This document shows positions 50,963 to 59,618 of a DNA stretch of 64,000 nucleotides, in pieces (position 1 is the stretch's first letter; every line of letters begins with the position of its first letter). The notes under the pieces were generated by a model. It was given only the letters and a program-made list of their open reading frames with translations. It had not been told where the DNA came from and did no database searches. Origin of the DNA: Thermoplasmata archaeon (GTDB taxonomy: Archaea; Thermoplasmatota; Thermoplasmata; Thermoplasmatales; Thermoplasmataceae); the NCBI GenBank assembly GCA_021850545.1, contig JAJZLU010000040.1, forward strand, positions 14,156-78,155, written 5' to 3'. The translations under genes were made by a program, and so were the position numbers.

Positions 50963-51943
50963 TTGTCACGGAACCTTTTTTTCTTAGTATCTTTTTTGTT
51001 TTCAGTTTACTTTATAGTATTTTCCATCGTCGTTAAAATTGTCCCAATCCCACTCGAGCTAGTGGGGATACTCCTTGCACTTGTGAGCCTTTATCTCGGT
51101 GGGGATAGCTTCCTGGACAATGCGAGGGAGTTTGGAAACAGGCGCAGGATTTCCTCAAAATCCATTGGAGCTTACCTTCTTTCCCTAGGGGCAGTGATCG
51201 ACGAATTTTCTGTCATTTTCGTCGCCTCTTTTCACCGATATGGTGAGATAAGCTTCGGAACACTGCAGGGCTCTAACATCATTACAATGGTAGTTTTCCT
51301 TGCAGTTCTTCCTCTCGTTTTCCTAGGAAGCTACAGGAAGTTCTTCAGGGATGGCGTCATCCTGCTGGTGGCCTCTACGCTTCTCGAAGTTCTCTCTCTG
51401 GTTTATCCGGTGGTCCCTTGGTATATTGGAATAATCATGGCGCTACTCTTCCTCGTTTACATGTATACAGGCAGGGGAGAAGCACCCCCGATCGAGGAGG
51501 AATATGTCCACATGGAATACAGCCCCGTCTCAATGATAGTGGCCCTGGTTCTTCTGGGGCTCGCATCAGAAGCAATTGTAAATTATACTAACGGCGTTTC
51601 CGTTGATTTTAACATCCCACCATTCATTTCTGGATTCATAGTTACAGGAGTTGCCGGTTCACTCCCAGAGATTATCATGTTTTATCTTGGAATAAGGAAG
51701 CAGGATCAGGACATTACTCTCGGAATAGTGGCAGGCAGTACACTATACAAAGCCACGCTAATAATGGGGGTCACAATGCTGTTTGGCATTGTTGACCTCA
51801 GGGCAGGAGCCTGGTCAATTTACCTTATGATACTTTTGTCAGGGGTTTTCCTGCTTTTCACGCTGATAAAAATGAAAAGGGTAATGGCTATAATACCCGT
51901 GGCGGCAACTGCACTATTCTTCGCGGCTTACCTGCTGTTTTAG
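50963..51943 (+). CDS. CaCA-family cation exchanger (Na+/Ca2+-exchanger-like)
   Basis: The 326-residue membrane protein has about ten helices arranged as two halves. Each half has an alpha-repeat: SLGAVIDEFSVIFVASFHRYGEISFGTLQGSNI and GVAGSLPEIIMFYLGIRKQDQDITLGIVAGSTLYKA. The first repeat is atypical in having VIDEFSV where GTSLPEL is common, so ion selectivity may differ. The start is TTG 50963, 4 nt after speH. The protein likely moves Ca2+ or another cation against Na+ or H+. Confidence 0.8.
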   Translation: MSRNLFFLVSFLFSVYFIVFSIVVKIVPIPLELVGILLALVSLYLGGDSFLDNAREFGNRRRISSKSIGAYLLSLGAVIDEFSVIFVASFHRYGEISFGTLQGSNIITMVVFLAVLPLVFLGSYRKFFRDGVILLVASTLLEVLSLVYPVVPWYIGIIMALLFLVYMYTGRGEAPPIEEEYVHMEYSPVSMIVALVLLGLASEAIVNYTNGVSVDFNIPPFISGFIVTGVAGSLPEIIMFYLGIRKQDQDITLGIVAGSTLYKATLIMGVTMLFGIVDLRAGAWSIYLMILLSGVFLLFTLIKMKRVMAIIPVAATALFFAAYLLF

Positions 51944-53694
51944 GTCTTTGTGCCCCAGAACATATTCTCTTTTCTCTTGATCTTTATAATTTCTTCAAGT
52001 GTAAGCATTGTGTTTTCATCCATCTTTTCTTCACGCAGCTCCTTGACAACTGATTCTGGAATGTCTACGTACAGTGGCTCTTCAGGGAATATTTGCCTGT
52101 GGAGCGTAACCCCTTCTATGGATACTGCAACTTCAGCAGGTGCTTCTGCAAACTGCTTTGAAACCTCACCATCTCTGATGCTCTTGATGGTGCCTGCATA
52201 CCTTCCATCTGATTTTATGAGCGTGTCGCCGACCTTGATTCTTCCGGAAAATACTTTTATACCCACAATCACAGGTTTCGCAGCCCTGAAAATATATTCC
52301 GGCATGATGGAAAGCTTAGATGGAATTGCCATTCGCTTTTTCCTGCCCTCATCAAGCTCATGTTTCCTGTCCTTCAGCCATTTTTCAGTATCTTCAACAA
52401 GCGAATAGATAACATCCCCAACTTTGACGCCAACATCGCTGGTCAGCGTGGTTTCTTGGGCCTCCTGGGTTATTCCAACATTAAAGCCGATAATGATTCG
52501 GTCAAGTGGCTCATTCAATGTGGCAACATCGGTAATGTCTCTCCTGGAAATGTCGCCTATTTGGGCTGACCTGATTGAGATTTCCTTCTGTTCAAGCTCA
52601 TATGAGACGGCTTCCAGGGAGCCCAGTGCGTCTGCCTTTATGGTCACTCCATGTTCGCTGAGGGGTATGTTTGCCTGTGACTCCTTCAGGATTTCTTCAA
52701 ACGCGTCTTGTGGCCCGTTGTTGACAACTATGATTGGAGATCCTGAAACGACTTCCAGCTTATCTGTGATAAGAATCCTGACTCCAGAAGCTGAGTAAAC
52801 AGTATCCCTTTCCAGAAGCTTCTTTGCCCTACCCCTGGAGTTGACAAGCATGGCTTTAATCTTGGTTGTGGCCGGGCCGCTTCTTGTGTTCAGGGCAATA
52901 GTGTCACCTTTGCGAAGGCTGCCTTGGTAAAGCACAGTATCGAGAGTGAGGCCAAGGGACTCTTCCTTCATAAGTTCTATGATGGTTCCTCTTCCTTCAA
53001 TGTCCTTGAATTCGATCTCTTTCTCAAGGTATCTCTGTGCAAGTCCGGCTATGACCATTAGCATATCTGGAATTCCGATATTGAGCTTTGCGCTCATTGG
53101 AACTATAGCAATATTCTTTGAAAAATCAGTTATCCTGTCGTACCTTTCGGTCGGAAGCCCATATTCATAAAATTTGTTGACAAGGTTGTAGAGCCTTGTA
53201 TCAAGTTCTGTTACGAATTCGTCCCTCTGCCTTTTCAGCATCTGCTGAAAATTGCAGTCCCGGATTTGCGTAAACAGTGGAATCAGATCCACCTTGTTTG
53301 CTGCAACCACGAACGGTGTCTTGAATTTTTTCAGGATATTGATGGACTCAATAGTTTGTGGCTTGAATCCTTCATTGATGTCCACTACAAGGATGGCCAT
53401 GTCTGCAAGGGCTCCTCCTCTGGCCCTCATATTGGAGAAGGCCACATGGCCGGGTGTATCAATAAAGAGCAGCCCAGGTATGGTGAGCTTGCTTTTTCCC
53501 GTGGGGATGTTTGCCCTTTTTTCTATGTCAGATAGGGCAATGTCTGTTGCACCGATTCTCTGTGTAATTCCTCCTGCCTCTTTCTTGGCAACAGTGGTGC
53601 CCCTAATTGAATCTAAAATTGAAGTTTTGCCATGATCGACATGGCCAAGTACACACACAATTGGCTGCCTGTACTCTTTGGTATCCATAACCAC
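51940..53694 (-). CDS. infB: translation initiation factor aIF5B (IF2-like)
   Basis: The 584-residue GTPase has G1 GHVDHGKTS (17-25), G3 DTPGHVAF and G4 NKVDL, followed by domains II-IV (GRGTIIELMKEESLGLTLD, IKADALGSLEAVSYEL, a C-terminal EEPLYVDIPESVVKEL). It lacks the long N-terminal extension of eukaryotic eIF5B, as is normal for archaea. It promotes subunit joining at initiation. It lies 1 nt after ndk and is the last gene of the ribosomal-protein operon. Its 3' end overlaps the convergent exchanger gene by 4 nt. Confidence 0.96.
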   Translation of the reverse strand: MVMDTKEYRQPIVCVLGHVDHGKTSILDSIRGTTVAKKEAGGITQRIGATDIALSDIEKRANIPTGKSKLTIPGLLFIDTPGHVAFSNMRARGGALADMAILVVDINEGFKPQTIESINILKKFKTPFVVAANKVDLIPLFTQIRDCNFQQMLKRQRDEFVTELDTRLYNLVNKFYEYGLPTERYDRITDFSKNIAIVPMSAKLNIGIPDMLMVIAGLAQRYLEKEIEFKDIEGRGTIIELMKEESLGLTLDTVLYQGSLRKGDTIALNTRSGPATTKIKAMLVNSRGRAKKLLERDTVYSASGVRILITDKLEVVSGSPIIVVNNGPQDAFEEILKESQANIPLSEHGVTIKADALGSLEAVSYELEQKEISIRSAQIGDISRRDITDVATLNEPLDRIIIGFNVGITQEAQETTLTSDVGVKVGDVIYSLVEDTEKWLKDRKHELDEGRKKRMAIPSKLSIMPEYIFRAAKPVIVGIKVFSGRIKVGDTLIKSDGRYAGTIKSIRDGEVSKQFAEAPAEVAVSIEGVTLHRQIFPEEPLYVDIPESVVKELREEKMDENTMLTLEEIIKIKRKENMFWGTKT

Positions 53695-53695
53695 C

Positions 53696-54154
53696 TCAGA
53701 AGATGTGTGGTTCGTCGCCGTATTGTGCTTCTAATATTTCGTTTTCACTGAAATATATGGGAAACTCATGCTTGTATGATTCAGGGGAATCTGATGCATG
53801 GACGATGTTCTTTTCTATTCCCATGGAATAATCGCCTCTGATAGTCCCAGGCTGCGCCTTTGATCCATCTGTGGCTCCAAGAAGATTTCTGGTAGCGTTG
53901 ATGCAGTTCGTTCCCTCAAGGACGGCGGCGATTATTGGTCCAGAAGTTATGTAATTCACAAGGTCCCTGAAAAATGGTTTTTCTTTATGTACAGAGTAAT
54001 GCAGTTCTGCCTTTTCAGTGCTTAATTGAAGCATCTTAAGGGCGACGATCTTCATTCCCTTTTCTTCAAATCGAGCTAAAATTTTTCCGGAGAGGCGCCT
54101 TTTGACGCCATCCGGTTTAACTAAAATAAGAGTTCTTTCCAATGATATCACCAT
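53696..54154 (-). CDS. ndk: nucleoside diphosphate kinase
   Basis: From ATG 54154 the 152-residue product begins [20 protein letters not shown] and carries the active-site His in NIVHASDSPES, with the RNLLGATDGSKAQPGTIRGDY motif before it. The enzyme balances nucleoside triphosphates. The ATG overlaps the L24e stop by one base (TGATG), so the ORF-track start at 54211, inside L24e, is not needed. Order rpl24e-ndk-infB is conserved across archaea. Confidence 0.95.
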   Translation of the reverse strand: MVISLERTLILVKPDGVKRRLSGKILARFEEKGMKIVALKMLQLSTEKAELHYSVHKEKPFFRDLVNYITSGPIIAAVLEGTNCINATRNLLGATDGSKAQPGTIRGDYSMGIEKNIVHASDSPESYKHEFPIYFSENEILEAQYGDEPHIF

Positions 54155-54363
54155 CAATTTTTGGTGCTCTGCTTCTTCATTTCCTTGATGTTGTGGTATT
54201 CGTTGGTCCACCTAACTCTTCTCGGAACCCTGTGCATCTCAATCATGTTTACTTCGCACTTCCTGCTGCAGAAGTTCATGACGTTTCCATCCTTCCTTAC
54301 AAACAGTATGCCAGTGCCAGGTTCTATTTGAGAGCCACAAAAGTTGCAGTTTCTAGTTGCCAT
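54154..54363 (-). CDS. rpl24e: ribosomal protein L24e
   Basis: The 69-residue large-subunit protein has the four-cysteine zinc site [18 protein letters not shown] and FCSRKCEVN, and the motif [11 protein letters not shown] near the C-terminus. Length matches archaeal L24e. It lies 4 nt after S28e and overlaps the ndk start codon by one base. Confidence 0.95.
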   Translation of the reverse strand: MATRNCNFCGSQIEPGTGILFVRKDGNVMNFCSRKCEVNMIEMHRVPRRVRWTNEYHNIKEMKKQSTKN

Positions 54364-54367
54364 TTTA

Positions 54368-54577
54368 TCACCGTATGGAGAGCCTCTTGGCCTCTCTGGC
54401 GGTTTCTCTGAGCATCAGGATGTCGCCTACTCTAACCGGGCCAAGGACATTTCTGGCGATGATTCTTCCCTGGTCCCTGCCTGAGAGTACTCTAACTTTT
54501 ACTGTAGTGGCTTCGCCAGTCATTCCGGTTCTGCCCATCAGTTCGACTACTTCTGCAGGGGTGCCTTCATCTGCCAA
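54368..54577 (-). CDS. rps28e: ribosomal protein S28e
   Basis: The 69-residue small-subunit OB-fold protein shows [32 protein letters not shown] and the terminal [11 protein letters not shown] of archaeal S28e. It starts 11 nt after L7Ae. The order L7Ae-S28e-L24e is an archaeal hallmark. Confidence 0.95.
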   Translation of the reverse strand: MADEGTPAEVVELMGRTGMTGEATTVKVRVLSGRDQGRIIARNVLGPVRVGDILMLRETAREAKRLSIR

Positions 54578-54588
54578 TTCTTTTCACC

Positions 54589-54957
54589 TTACTTCTTTAT
54601 TTCAGACAGTTCTGATACAATCTGCTTGTATACGTCTTCGCCCTTTCCATAGTCCACTACGGATATGGATGCTGCAGATGCAATTCCGACCTTTGCGCCT
54701 AGATCGCTTCTTTTCTTGACGTATGCATAGGGTACCTTTCTCTCTTCGCAAAGCATTGGAAGGTAGTATACCACTTCAGGTGGTGTAACATCCTCTGCAA
54801 TAACGACTATCTTGCTTTCTCCTCGTTCAATGGATTTGATAACTTCGTTAGTTCCCTTCTTGATCTTTCCACTTCTGAAAGAATTCTCGACAAGATCCAA
54901 CAATTTCTTTTCCACGGACTCGGGAGTTTCAAATTTCACGTAACTATTTTTATCCAT
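54589..54957 (-). CDS. rpl7ae: ribosomal protein L7Ae
   Basis: The 122-residue kink-turn-binding protein contains KKGTNEVIKSIERGESKIVVIAEDVTPPE, HxPxLCEE-like LPMLCEERKVPYAYV and KKRSDLGAKVGIASAASISVV. In archaea it serves the ribosome, C/D and H/ACA snoRNPs and RNase P. It is the first gene of the operon, with an AT-rich promoter region and a GGAGG-like stretch (TTCCTCC on the plus strand) just before the ATG at 54957. Confidence 0.95.
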   Translation of the reverse strand: MDKNSYVKFETPESVEKKLLDLVENSFRSGKIKKGTNEVIKSIERGESKIVVIAEDVTPPEVVYYLPMLCEERKVPYAYVKKRSDLGAKVGIASAASISVVDYGKGEDVYKQIVSELSEIKK

Positions 54958-55019
54958 TTAGGAACCTCCTTCACTAAGGTAACAGGGAAAGCCAAGAGTT
55001 TATTTATAGTTTATTGGAG

Positions 55020-55892
55020 CTATTCAGGATTCAATGCTACTGATATCTTATGTTTCTTATCATCAGTGGGCTCAAGCATGGGCGACCTGAACCCGCCCTC
55101 CTTGATTCCAAACTTGCTGTAAAACGCAAAATAATACCCTGAGGGGAAGGTCGTGCCTAGAAGGATGTGGAGCAGAGGGTCAATCTGCTTTACCTGTATC
55201 TCGGAGGCTTTGGATCGGCTCCCTTCATAGTATTCATTGTAAGCATTGACTACTGCGGATGAGAAATTGGAAAGGCCGCATACTCCTCCATCTGCACCAA
55301 TTGACATGGAAGGCACAAGGAGGTCATCCTGGCCTTGAAGGATGCTGAAGTCGTTTCCAGAAAATTCCATGAGCATTGAAAAATATCGCATATCGGCAGA
55401 ACTTTCCTTGATTCCCACTATGTGGGAATACTGACCTTTAAGTTTCCTGATAGTGTCAAGCTCTATTCTGGCCCCGCATAGCTGTGGTATATTGTAAATG
55501 AACATTTCCTTGTCAATGCTATTGAGGAAATCAGAGAAATGCCTTGTTATCTCTGGCTGACCAGGAGTTATGTAATAGGTTGGCATCAGGACCAATGCAT
55601 CGGCTCCTGCATCAGCCATGGACTTACCAAGTGAAATGGCCTCTTGGGTCGAGGAAGAACCAACGCCAGCAAGTACCTTCAGGCCATCAGCATTTTCTAT
55701 TACGAATTTCATGAACTTGTCCCGTTCCTCAAATGACAGGAATGGAAAGAGGCCTGTGCTCCCACAAGGGAAAAGTCCTGTTACCCCTATCCCTTTGAGG
55801 TACTCAATCAAGGTCTTTGTGGCGTCATAATCAATTGTGCCGTCAGATTTGAACGGAGTCAGCATTGGCGTGATTATTCCCCTGTATTTCAT
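55020..55892 (-). CDS. dihydrodipicolinate synthase family / KDG aldolase
   Basis: From ATG 55892 the 290-residue product begins MKYRGIITPMLTPFKSDG. It has the phosphate/carboxylate motif FPCGSTGLF, the catalytic Tyr in MFIYNIPQ and the Schiff-base Lys in HIVGIKESSAD. It looks like archaeal 2-keto-3-deoxygluconate aldolases, which split KDG to pyruvate and glyceraldehyde and complement the glucose dehydrogenase at 30764. A DHDPS role is less likely given the sequence resemblance. The ORF-track start adds 27 unconserved residues; a TATA-like TTTTTATGATT lies 26 nt upstream of the ATG. Confidence 0.82.
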   Translation of the reverse strand: MKYRGIITPMLTPFKSDGTIDYDATKTLIEYLKGIGVTGLFPCGSTGLFPFLSFEERDKFMKFVIENADGLKVLAGVGSSSTQEAISLGKSMADAGADALVLMPTYYITPGQPEITRHFSDFLNSIDKEMFIYNIPQLCGARIELDTIRKLKGQYSHIVGIKESSADMRYFSMLMEFSGNDFSILQGQDDLLVPSMSIGADGGVCGLSNFSSAVVNAYNEYYEGSRSKASEIQVKQIDPLLHILLGTTFPSGYYFAFYSKFGIKEGGFRSPMLEPTDDKKHKISVALNPE

Positions 55893-55999
55893 AATTGTAA
55901 AGACAAAGCAATCATAAAAAAGGTTACCATCAAGCACTGAAACAGAATTCTGATATTTTTCAGATCTGCTCAATGTTTATGCCGCAATCAGAGATAAAT

Positions 56000-56602
56000 T
56001 CAAAGTGTGGAATCCAAGTTTTCAGCTTTGATGAGGTCCACAAGTGGTTTTGGTAGCCCTCTCGCAACCAGGTAGTCCCAGTCTGGTATTGTACCTCTTG
56101 CGATTGCGAGGTTAATTATCTCATTGATTGGCATATATAGTGTCCCAGGTGCATATGGTGTGCCCATTATCCATGGGGGGTAGTCAAAGTAATCCTTGAC
56201 TCTGCCAGGGACCGCATCCTTGAGGATGTCATTCAGCAGCGACGAAATCTTCCTGTTGAAATACCACCGCTTGACGGGGGAATTCGCAAAACCGGGATTT
56301 GGGCCATATATCTTCCATTCTATTCCAAAGGCACTTTCAGCTCCAAGGAATTCTGATGTATTGCCAAAATTGTCAAGTTCAGATTTTGGAGGGAGTTCTT
56401 CCCTGCCAGTTGATGAATTTACAACTTTCAGGCTGAATCGGTTATACAGGTTCAGTTGCCTGTTAAGTACTCGTTCAAGCTCAGCGGCCTCAGCAGAAGA
56501 GATGAAGGGGTCGTTCTCAAACTGCTCATTTATCAATGGCAAATCTTCCAGAATAGAATTCATTATTATTTTGAGGTAATAATTAAAACGGTCCCCAGAC
56601 AT
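56000..56602 (-). CDS. hypothetical protein, family not recognised
   Basis: The 200-residue product is soluble and mixed alpha/beta, with an N-terminal helical part (FNYYLKIIMNSILEDLPLINEQF), a central WKIYGPNPGFANSPVKRWYF stretch and a Pro/Tyr-rich segment DYPPWIMGTPYAPGTLYMPINEI. No signal peptide, helix anchor or known catalytic motif. Normal codon use and isolated position between KDG aldolase and a divergent gene point to a real gene. I assign no function. Confidence 0.55.
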   Translation of the reverse strand: MSGDRFNYYLKIIMNSILEDLPLINEQFENDPFISSAEAAELERVLNRQLNLYNRFSLKVVNSSTGREELPPKSELDNFGNTSEFLGAESAFGIEWKIYGPNPGFANSPVKRWYFNRKISSLLNDILKDAVPGRVKDYFDYPPWIMGTPYAPGTLYMPINEIINLAIARGTIPDWDYLVARGLPKPLVDLIKAENLDSTL

Positions 56603-56762
56603 TGAAATCCTGCCTCACAGGTTAATGTTAGCTAATAAGTTACCTTTCTATTTATATCTAGCTGATGAAGGGTTGAAAATTGGAAATTTTGGGTAATTCG
56701 CTCCATGGGCTTGAAAGAGCTTAAATTTCAGGTTACTATGGCAATATACTGGAGAAACAACA

Positions 56763-57728
56763 ATGGATGCTAAAAACCAGATACTGAAGTACCTCAATGA
56801 CACTTATTCCATAAGGAATATCCTAGAGAACTTTTTACCTCTTAATCCGGACGAACCGGGTGCAGGTAAATCTGTCCTGGCCCCCTGGTCTATTAGCTCA
56901 ATTTCCATTAATACGGGATTTTCAGAGGACGCTGTCCTAGAAGAGCTAGAGGAAATACCTGACGCAAAGGTTGAGCCAATCGTAAAAGATGGTGTACAGT
57001 TAATGGTGCTCAGAATGAGGGAGTCCCTTGGAGTGCAGGCTCACGCCTCCCACGATTCCCATGACATTAAAACAATGATGGTTAAGGATGCAATGAATCT
57101 TCATCTGTATCAGTTCTCGATCGAAAAGGTCGCCCAGAATGACAGGCCAGTTAAGATTGAAGAAGCTATATTTGACCTTAAGAATAATGCATTCCTGCCT
57201 GACGATTTCATGCCGGAACATATGATGGGTATGGTTGAGGGAGATCTTGCTATGTCAACAGAGGGAATTCACAGAGCATTCTTGTTAAATTCAGATGTTC
57301 GCATCCTATATCTGTTTCACGAGCTAAAAGGCAACTCCGCGGGTCGGGTAAGGTTCATATATCCAGCCAAGGCAAATTTCTCTGTTCCCATCCCTGAAAA
57401 CGGAAGGATAAGGGAAATACTGGCGGCAAGCTTTTCCGGCCTGCGGGAAAATGAAAAGTACAAGGATTTCGAAAACAGCAGGCTGCTGAAAACTGTCCTC
57501 TACAATCTTGAGACAAAGAATTCACGTGAACTGAAAAGGCCAGCTTTTGACCCAAGGAAAATACGCATTCTTGAAACCTTGGGTCTTGTCGAAAAGACTG
57601 GAGATGCAGCAATGATAAGGGACAGTGTTTCAGCTGGCCAATTGAAAACCAACTACAACATGATGAAGAAACACGGGGAAGAACTTGCAAACGAGTGGCT
57701 CCATTCAAAGGTTGACTTGGTGCAATAA
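56763..57728 (+). CDS. hypothetical protein, family not recognised
   Basis: The 321-residue soluble product starts with a region that may be a winged helix (DAKNQILKYLNDTYSIRNI, then SSISINTGFSEDAVLEELEEI). It continues with an MNLHLYQFSIEKVAQNDRPVKIEEAIF part, a possible helical middle and a C-terminal helical stretch that also looks wHTH-like (DPRKIRILETLGLVEKTG). It could be a DNA-binding protein, but I recognise no family. It is divergent from the other unknown gene and ends 2 nt before the MFS gene, so it may regulate or be co-expressed with that transporter. Confidence 0.55.
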   Translation: MDAKNQILKYLNDTYSIRNILENFLPLNPDEPGAGKSVLAPWSISSISINTGFSEDAVLEELEEIPDAKVEPIVKDGVQLMVLRMRESLGVQAHASHDSHDIKTMMVKDAMNLHLYQFSIEKVAQNDRPVKIEEAIFDLKNNAFLPDDFMPEHMMGMVEGDLAMSTEGIHRAFLLNSDVRILYLFHELKGNSAGRVRFIYPAKANFSVPIPENGRIREILAASFSGLRENEKYKDFENSRLLKTVLYNLETKNSRELKRPAFDPRKIRILETLGLVEKTGDAAMIRDSVSAGQLKTNYNMMKKHGEELANEWLHSKVDLVQ

Positions 57729-57730
57729 AA

Positions 57731-59170
57731 ATGGGTTCACACAGGAATCTGGTACTGTTGAGCGTACTTATTGGAACCCTGATGTCAGCAATAGACACCA
57801 CAATTGTCATTCTTGCACTACCAACAATTACGTCTAGCCTGTCTGCAAATCTTTTCATCTCAATCTGGATAATCATAATCTACCTGCTTATTGTGGCCGT
57901 GCTAACAACTCAGCTTGGCGGGCTGGGTGACATATATGGCAGGGGAAGAATCTTCAACGCTGGTTTCGTGATATTCACTGCCGGGTCGGCAGCCTGCGGA
58001 TTTTCACCGGGGATTTACTACCTGGTTACTTTCAGAGGGATTCAGGCTATCGGAGCTGCCCTCATGCAGGCAAACAGCAATGCCATAATTGCAGATTACT
58101 TCGGTCCGAAAGAAAGGGGAAAGGCATTCGGATATACCTCCATGGGCTGGAGCATTGGTGGTACCCTTGGAATAGTACTCGGGGGGATAATAACAACTTT
58201 TCTAGGGTGGCAGTATATATTTTTCATAAATATCCCAATAGGCCTTATAGGATTCATTCTTGGAATTACATTCATCCGAGACAACAACAAGAAAGACGCA
58301 AAAATCGACTATGTTGGAATGGGGCTTCTTACCGCGTCCCTTACCCTTGCATCTTACGGGGCCACTGACATTGCTGGCAGAGGGATCAACTCGTTCAACC
58401 TGTCTCTTATAGCCATCGGAGGAGCGCTAATAATTCCATTCATAATTTACGAAAGGTACCCAAGCAATCCCGTCATCAGGCTGGAAGCCTTCAAGGTGCA
58501 CTCACTTTCGCTCTCTCTTCTTGCATCTCTCATGCAGGCACTTGGTTATCTTGCGGTGGTCTTTCTGCTCATTATGTATCTTCAGGGAATAAGAGGATAC
58601 GATCCGCTTGACGCTTCCCTTCTGCTTGTCCCGGGATACATTATTTCGAGCCTGGTTTCTCCAAAGATGGGAGGCCTCTCTGACAGATTCGGGGCCTCAA
58701 TAGTTGCATCCATTGGCATTTTCATGATGGCAGTTGCTGTGCTGATATACCTGCAGCTTCAGGTGAACACCGGCATTCTAGTCTTGATTGTTGCTTCCGT
58801 TATTTCAGGCATAGGTGGGGCCATGTTCTGGCCCTCCAACAGCAGTGCCGTCATGTCCAGCACACCAAGGAACCTTTATGGCTCTATCTCAGGGCTTCTG
58901 AGAACACTATCGTCCATAGGCACACTGCTAAGCTACGTCATATCTATCTCAGTTGCTTCTTTAAGCGTTCCGAGGTACGTGGCATTCAAGGTTTTTCTCG
59001 GGGAAGGTTCTTTGGATGGTGGAGTTTCCAGGCAGTTCCTTGGTGGAATCCATTCTGCCCTATGGCTCTGCCTTGCATTTTTGATTCTTGCAGGCGTAAT
59101 GTCATTTTTCCGTGGCTCCGAAAGGAAAAAAGGCCTCGAGCTTGAGTCAGAGTCATCTGCAACAAGTTAA
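57731..59170 (+). CDS. MFS transporter, DHA2 (14-helix) type
   Basis: The 479-residue protein has about 14 helices and the DHA2 drug:H+ antiporter motifs: motif D1-like LIGTLMSAIDTTIVILALP, motif A GGLGDIYGRGRIF, motif C-like GWSIGGTLGIVLGGIITTFLGWQYIFFINIPIG and a central loop NNKKDAKIDYVGM. It probably exports a hydrophobic compound or metabolite. It starts 2 nt after the unknown gene at 56763, so the two share an operon. Confidence 0.88.
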   Translation: MGSHRNLVLLSVLIGTLMSAIDTTIVILALPTITSSLSANLFISIWIIIIYLLIVAVLTTQLGGLGDIYGRGRIFNAGFVIFTAGSAACGFSPGIYYLVTFRGIQAIGAALMQANSNAIIADYFGPKERGKAFGYTSMGWSIGGTLGIVLGGIITTFLGWQYIFFINIPIGLIGFILGITFIRDNNKKDAKIDYVGMGLLTASLTLASYGATDIAGRGINSFNLSLIAIGGALIIPFIIYERYPSNPVIRLEAFKVHSLSLSLLASLMQALGYLAVVFLLIMYLQGIRGYDPLDASLLLVPGYIISSLVSPKMGGLSDRFGASIVASIGIFMMAVAVLIYLQLQVNTGILVLIVASVISGIGGAMFWPSNSSAVMSSTPRNLYGSISGLLRTLSSIGTLLSYVISISVASLSVPRYVAFKVFLGEGSLDGGVSRQFLGGIHSALWLCLAFLILAGVMSFFRGSERKKGLELESESSATS

Positions 59171-59255
59171 AGGCGGTACATAGAATAGGATCGATCCTGA
59201 AATAAGTGGCCCGATTTGAGACTTATTAACATACTTCTTGACTTTTTTCACAAAG

Positions 59256-59606
59256 CTATCTAATGACGAAATCAGCCTTCATGAAATTTGACTTGGTTAC
59301 AAAATGGAGGTTATCCCCGGCAGCGATGGAAAATCCTACTGATTCCCCGGGTGCAACATCCAGCACAAGCTGTGTATTCTTCCACTCTTCATACTGCCTG
59401 CTGTCAATGTAGACAGGAGTGCCGTCTACTTTGCCTAGAAAGATATCGTTTTCACCGATTATAAATTCCACTAGTTTGAAGCAGATCGGGAGGCTGCCGT
59501 CGAAGCAGCCGCCGGGCTGGTAGAACATTATTGGCCCTACTTCTCTCTTCAGCCTTTGTATTGCCTCCCTGGCTTCAGGCGTTGCCGTCACGCGCTCTCC
59601 TGTCAT
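59256..59606 (-). CDS. DUF779 family protein
   Basis: The 116-residue product matches DUF779: TPEAREAIQRLKREVGPIMFYQPGGCFDGSLPICF, then IGENDIFLGKVDGTPVYID and a C-terminal FVTKSNF. DUF779 genes are typically next to acetaldehyde/aldehyde dehydrogenases, as here (12 nt downstream of one). The biochemical role is not established; the conserved Cys pair (GGCFDG...PICF) may bind a metal. An SD-like GAGGAGAG stands before its ATG. Confidence 0.85.
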   Translation of the reverse strand: MTGERVTATPEAREAIQRLKREVGPIMFYQPGGCFDGSLPICFKLVEFIIGENDIFLGKVDGTPVYIDSRQYEEWKNTQLVLDVAPGESVGFSIAAGDNLHFVTKSNFMKADFVIR

Positions 59607-59618
59607 TCTCTCCTCATT

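Noticed and set aside
51950-52408. 152-residue plus-strand ORF opposite infB
   Set aside because: Shadow of aIF5B; Ser/Ile-rich with no promoter.
54142-54411. 89-residue plus-strand ORF over ndk and L24e
   Set aside because: Antisense to two conserved genes with unmistakable families.
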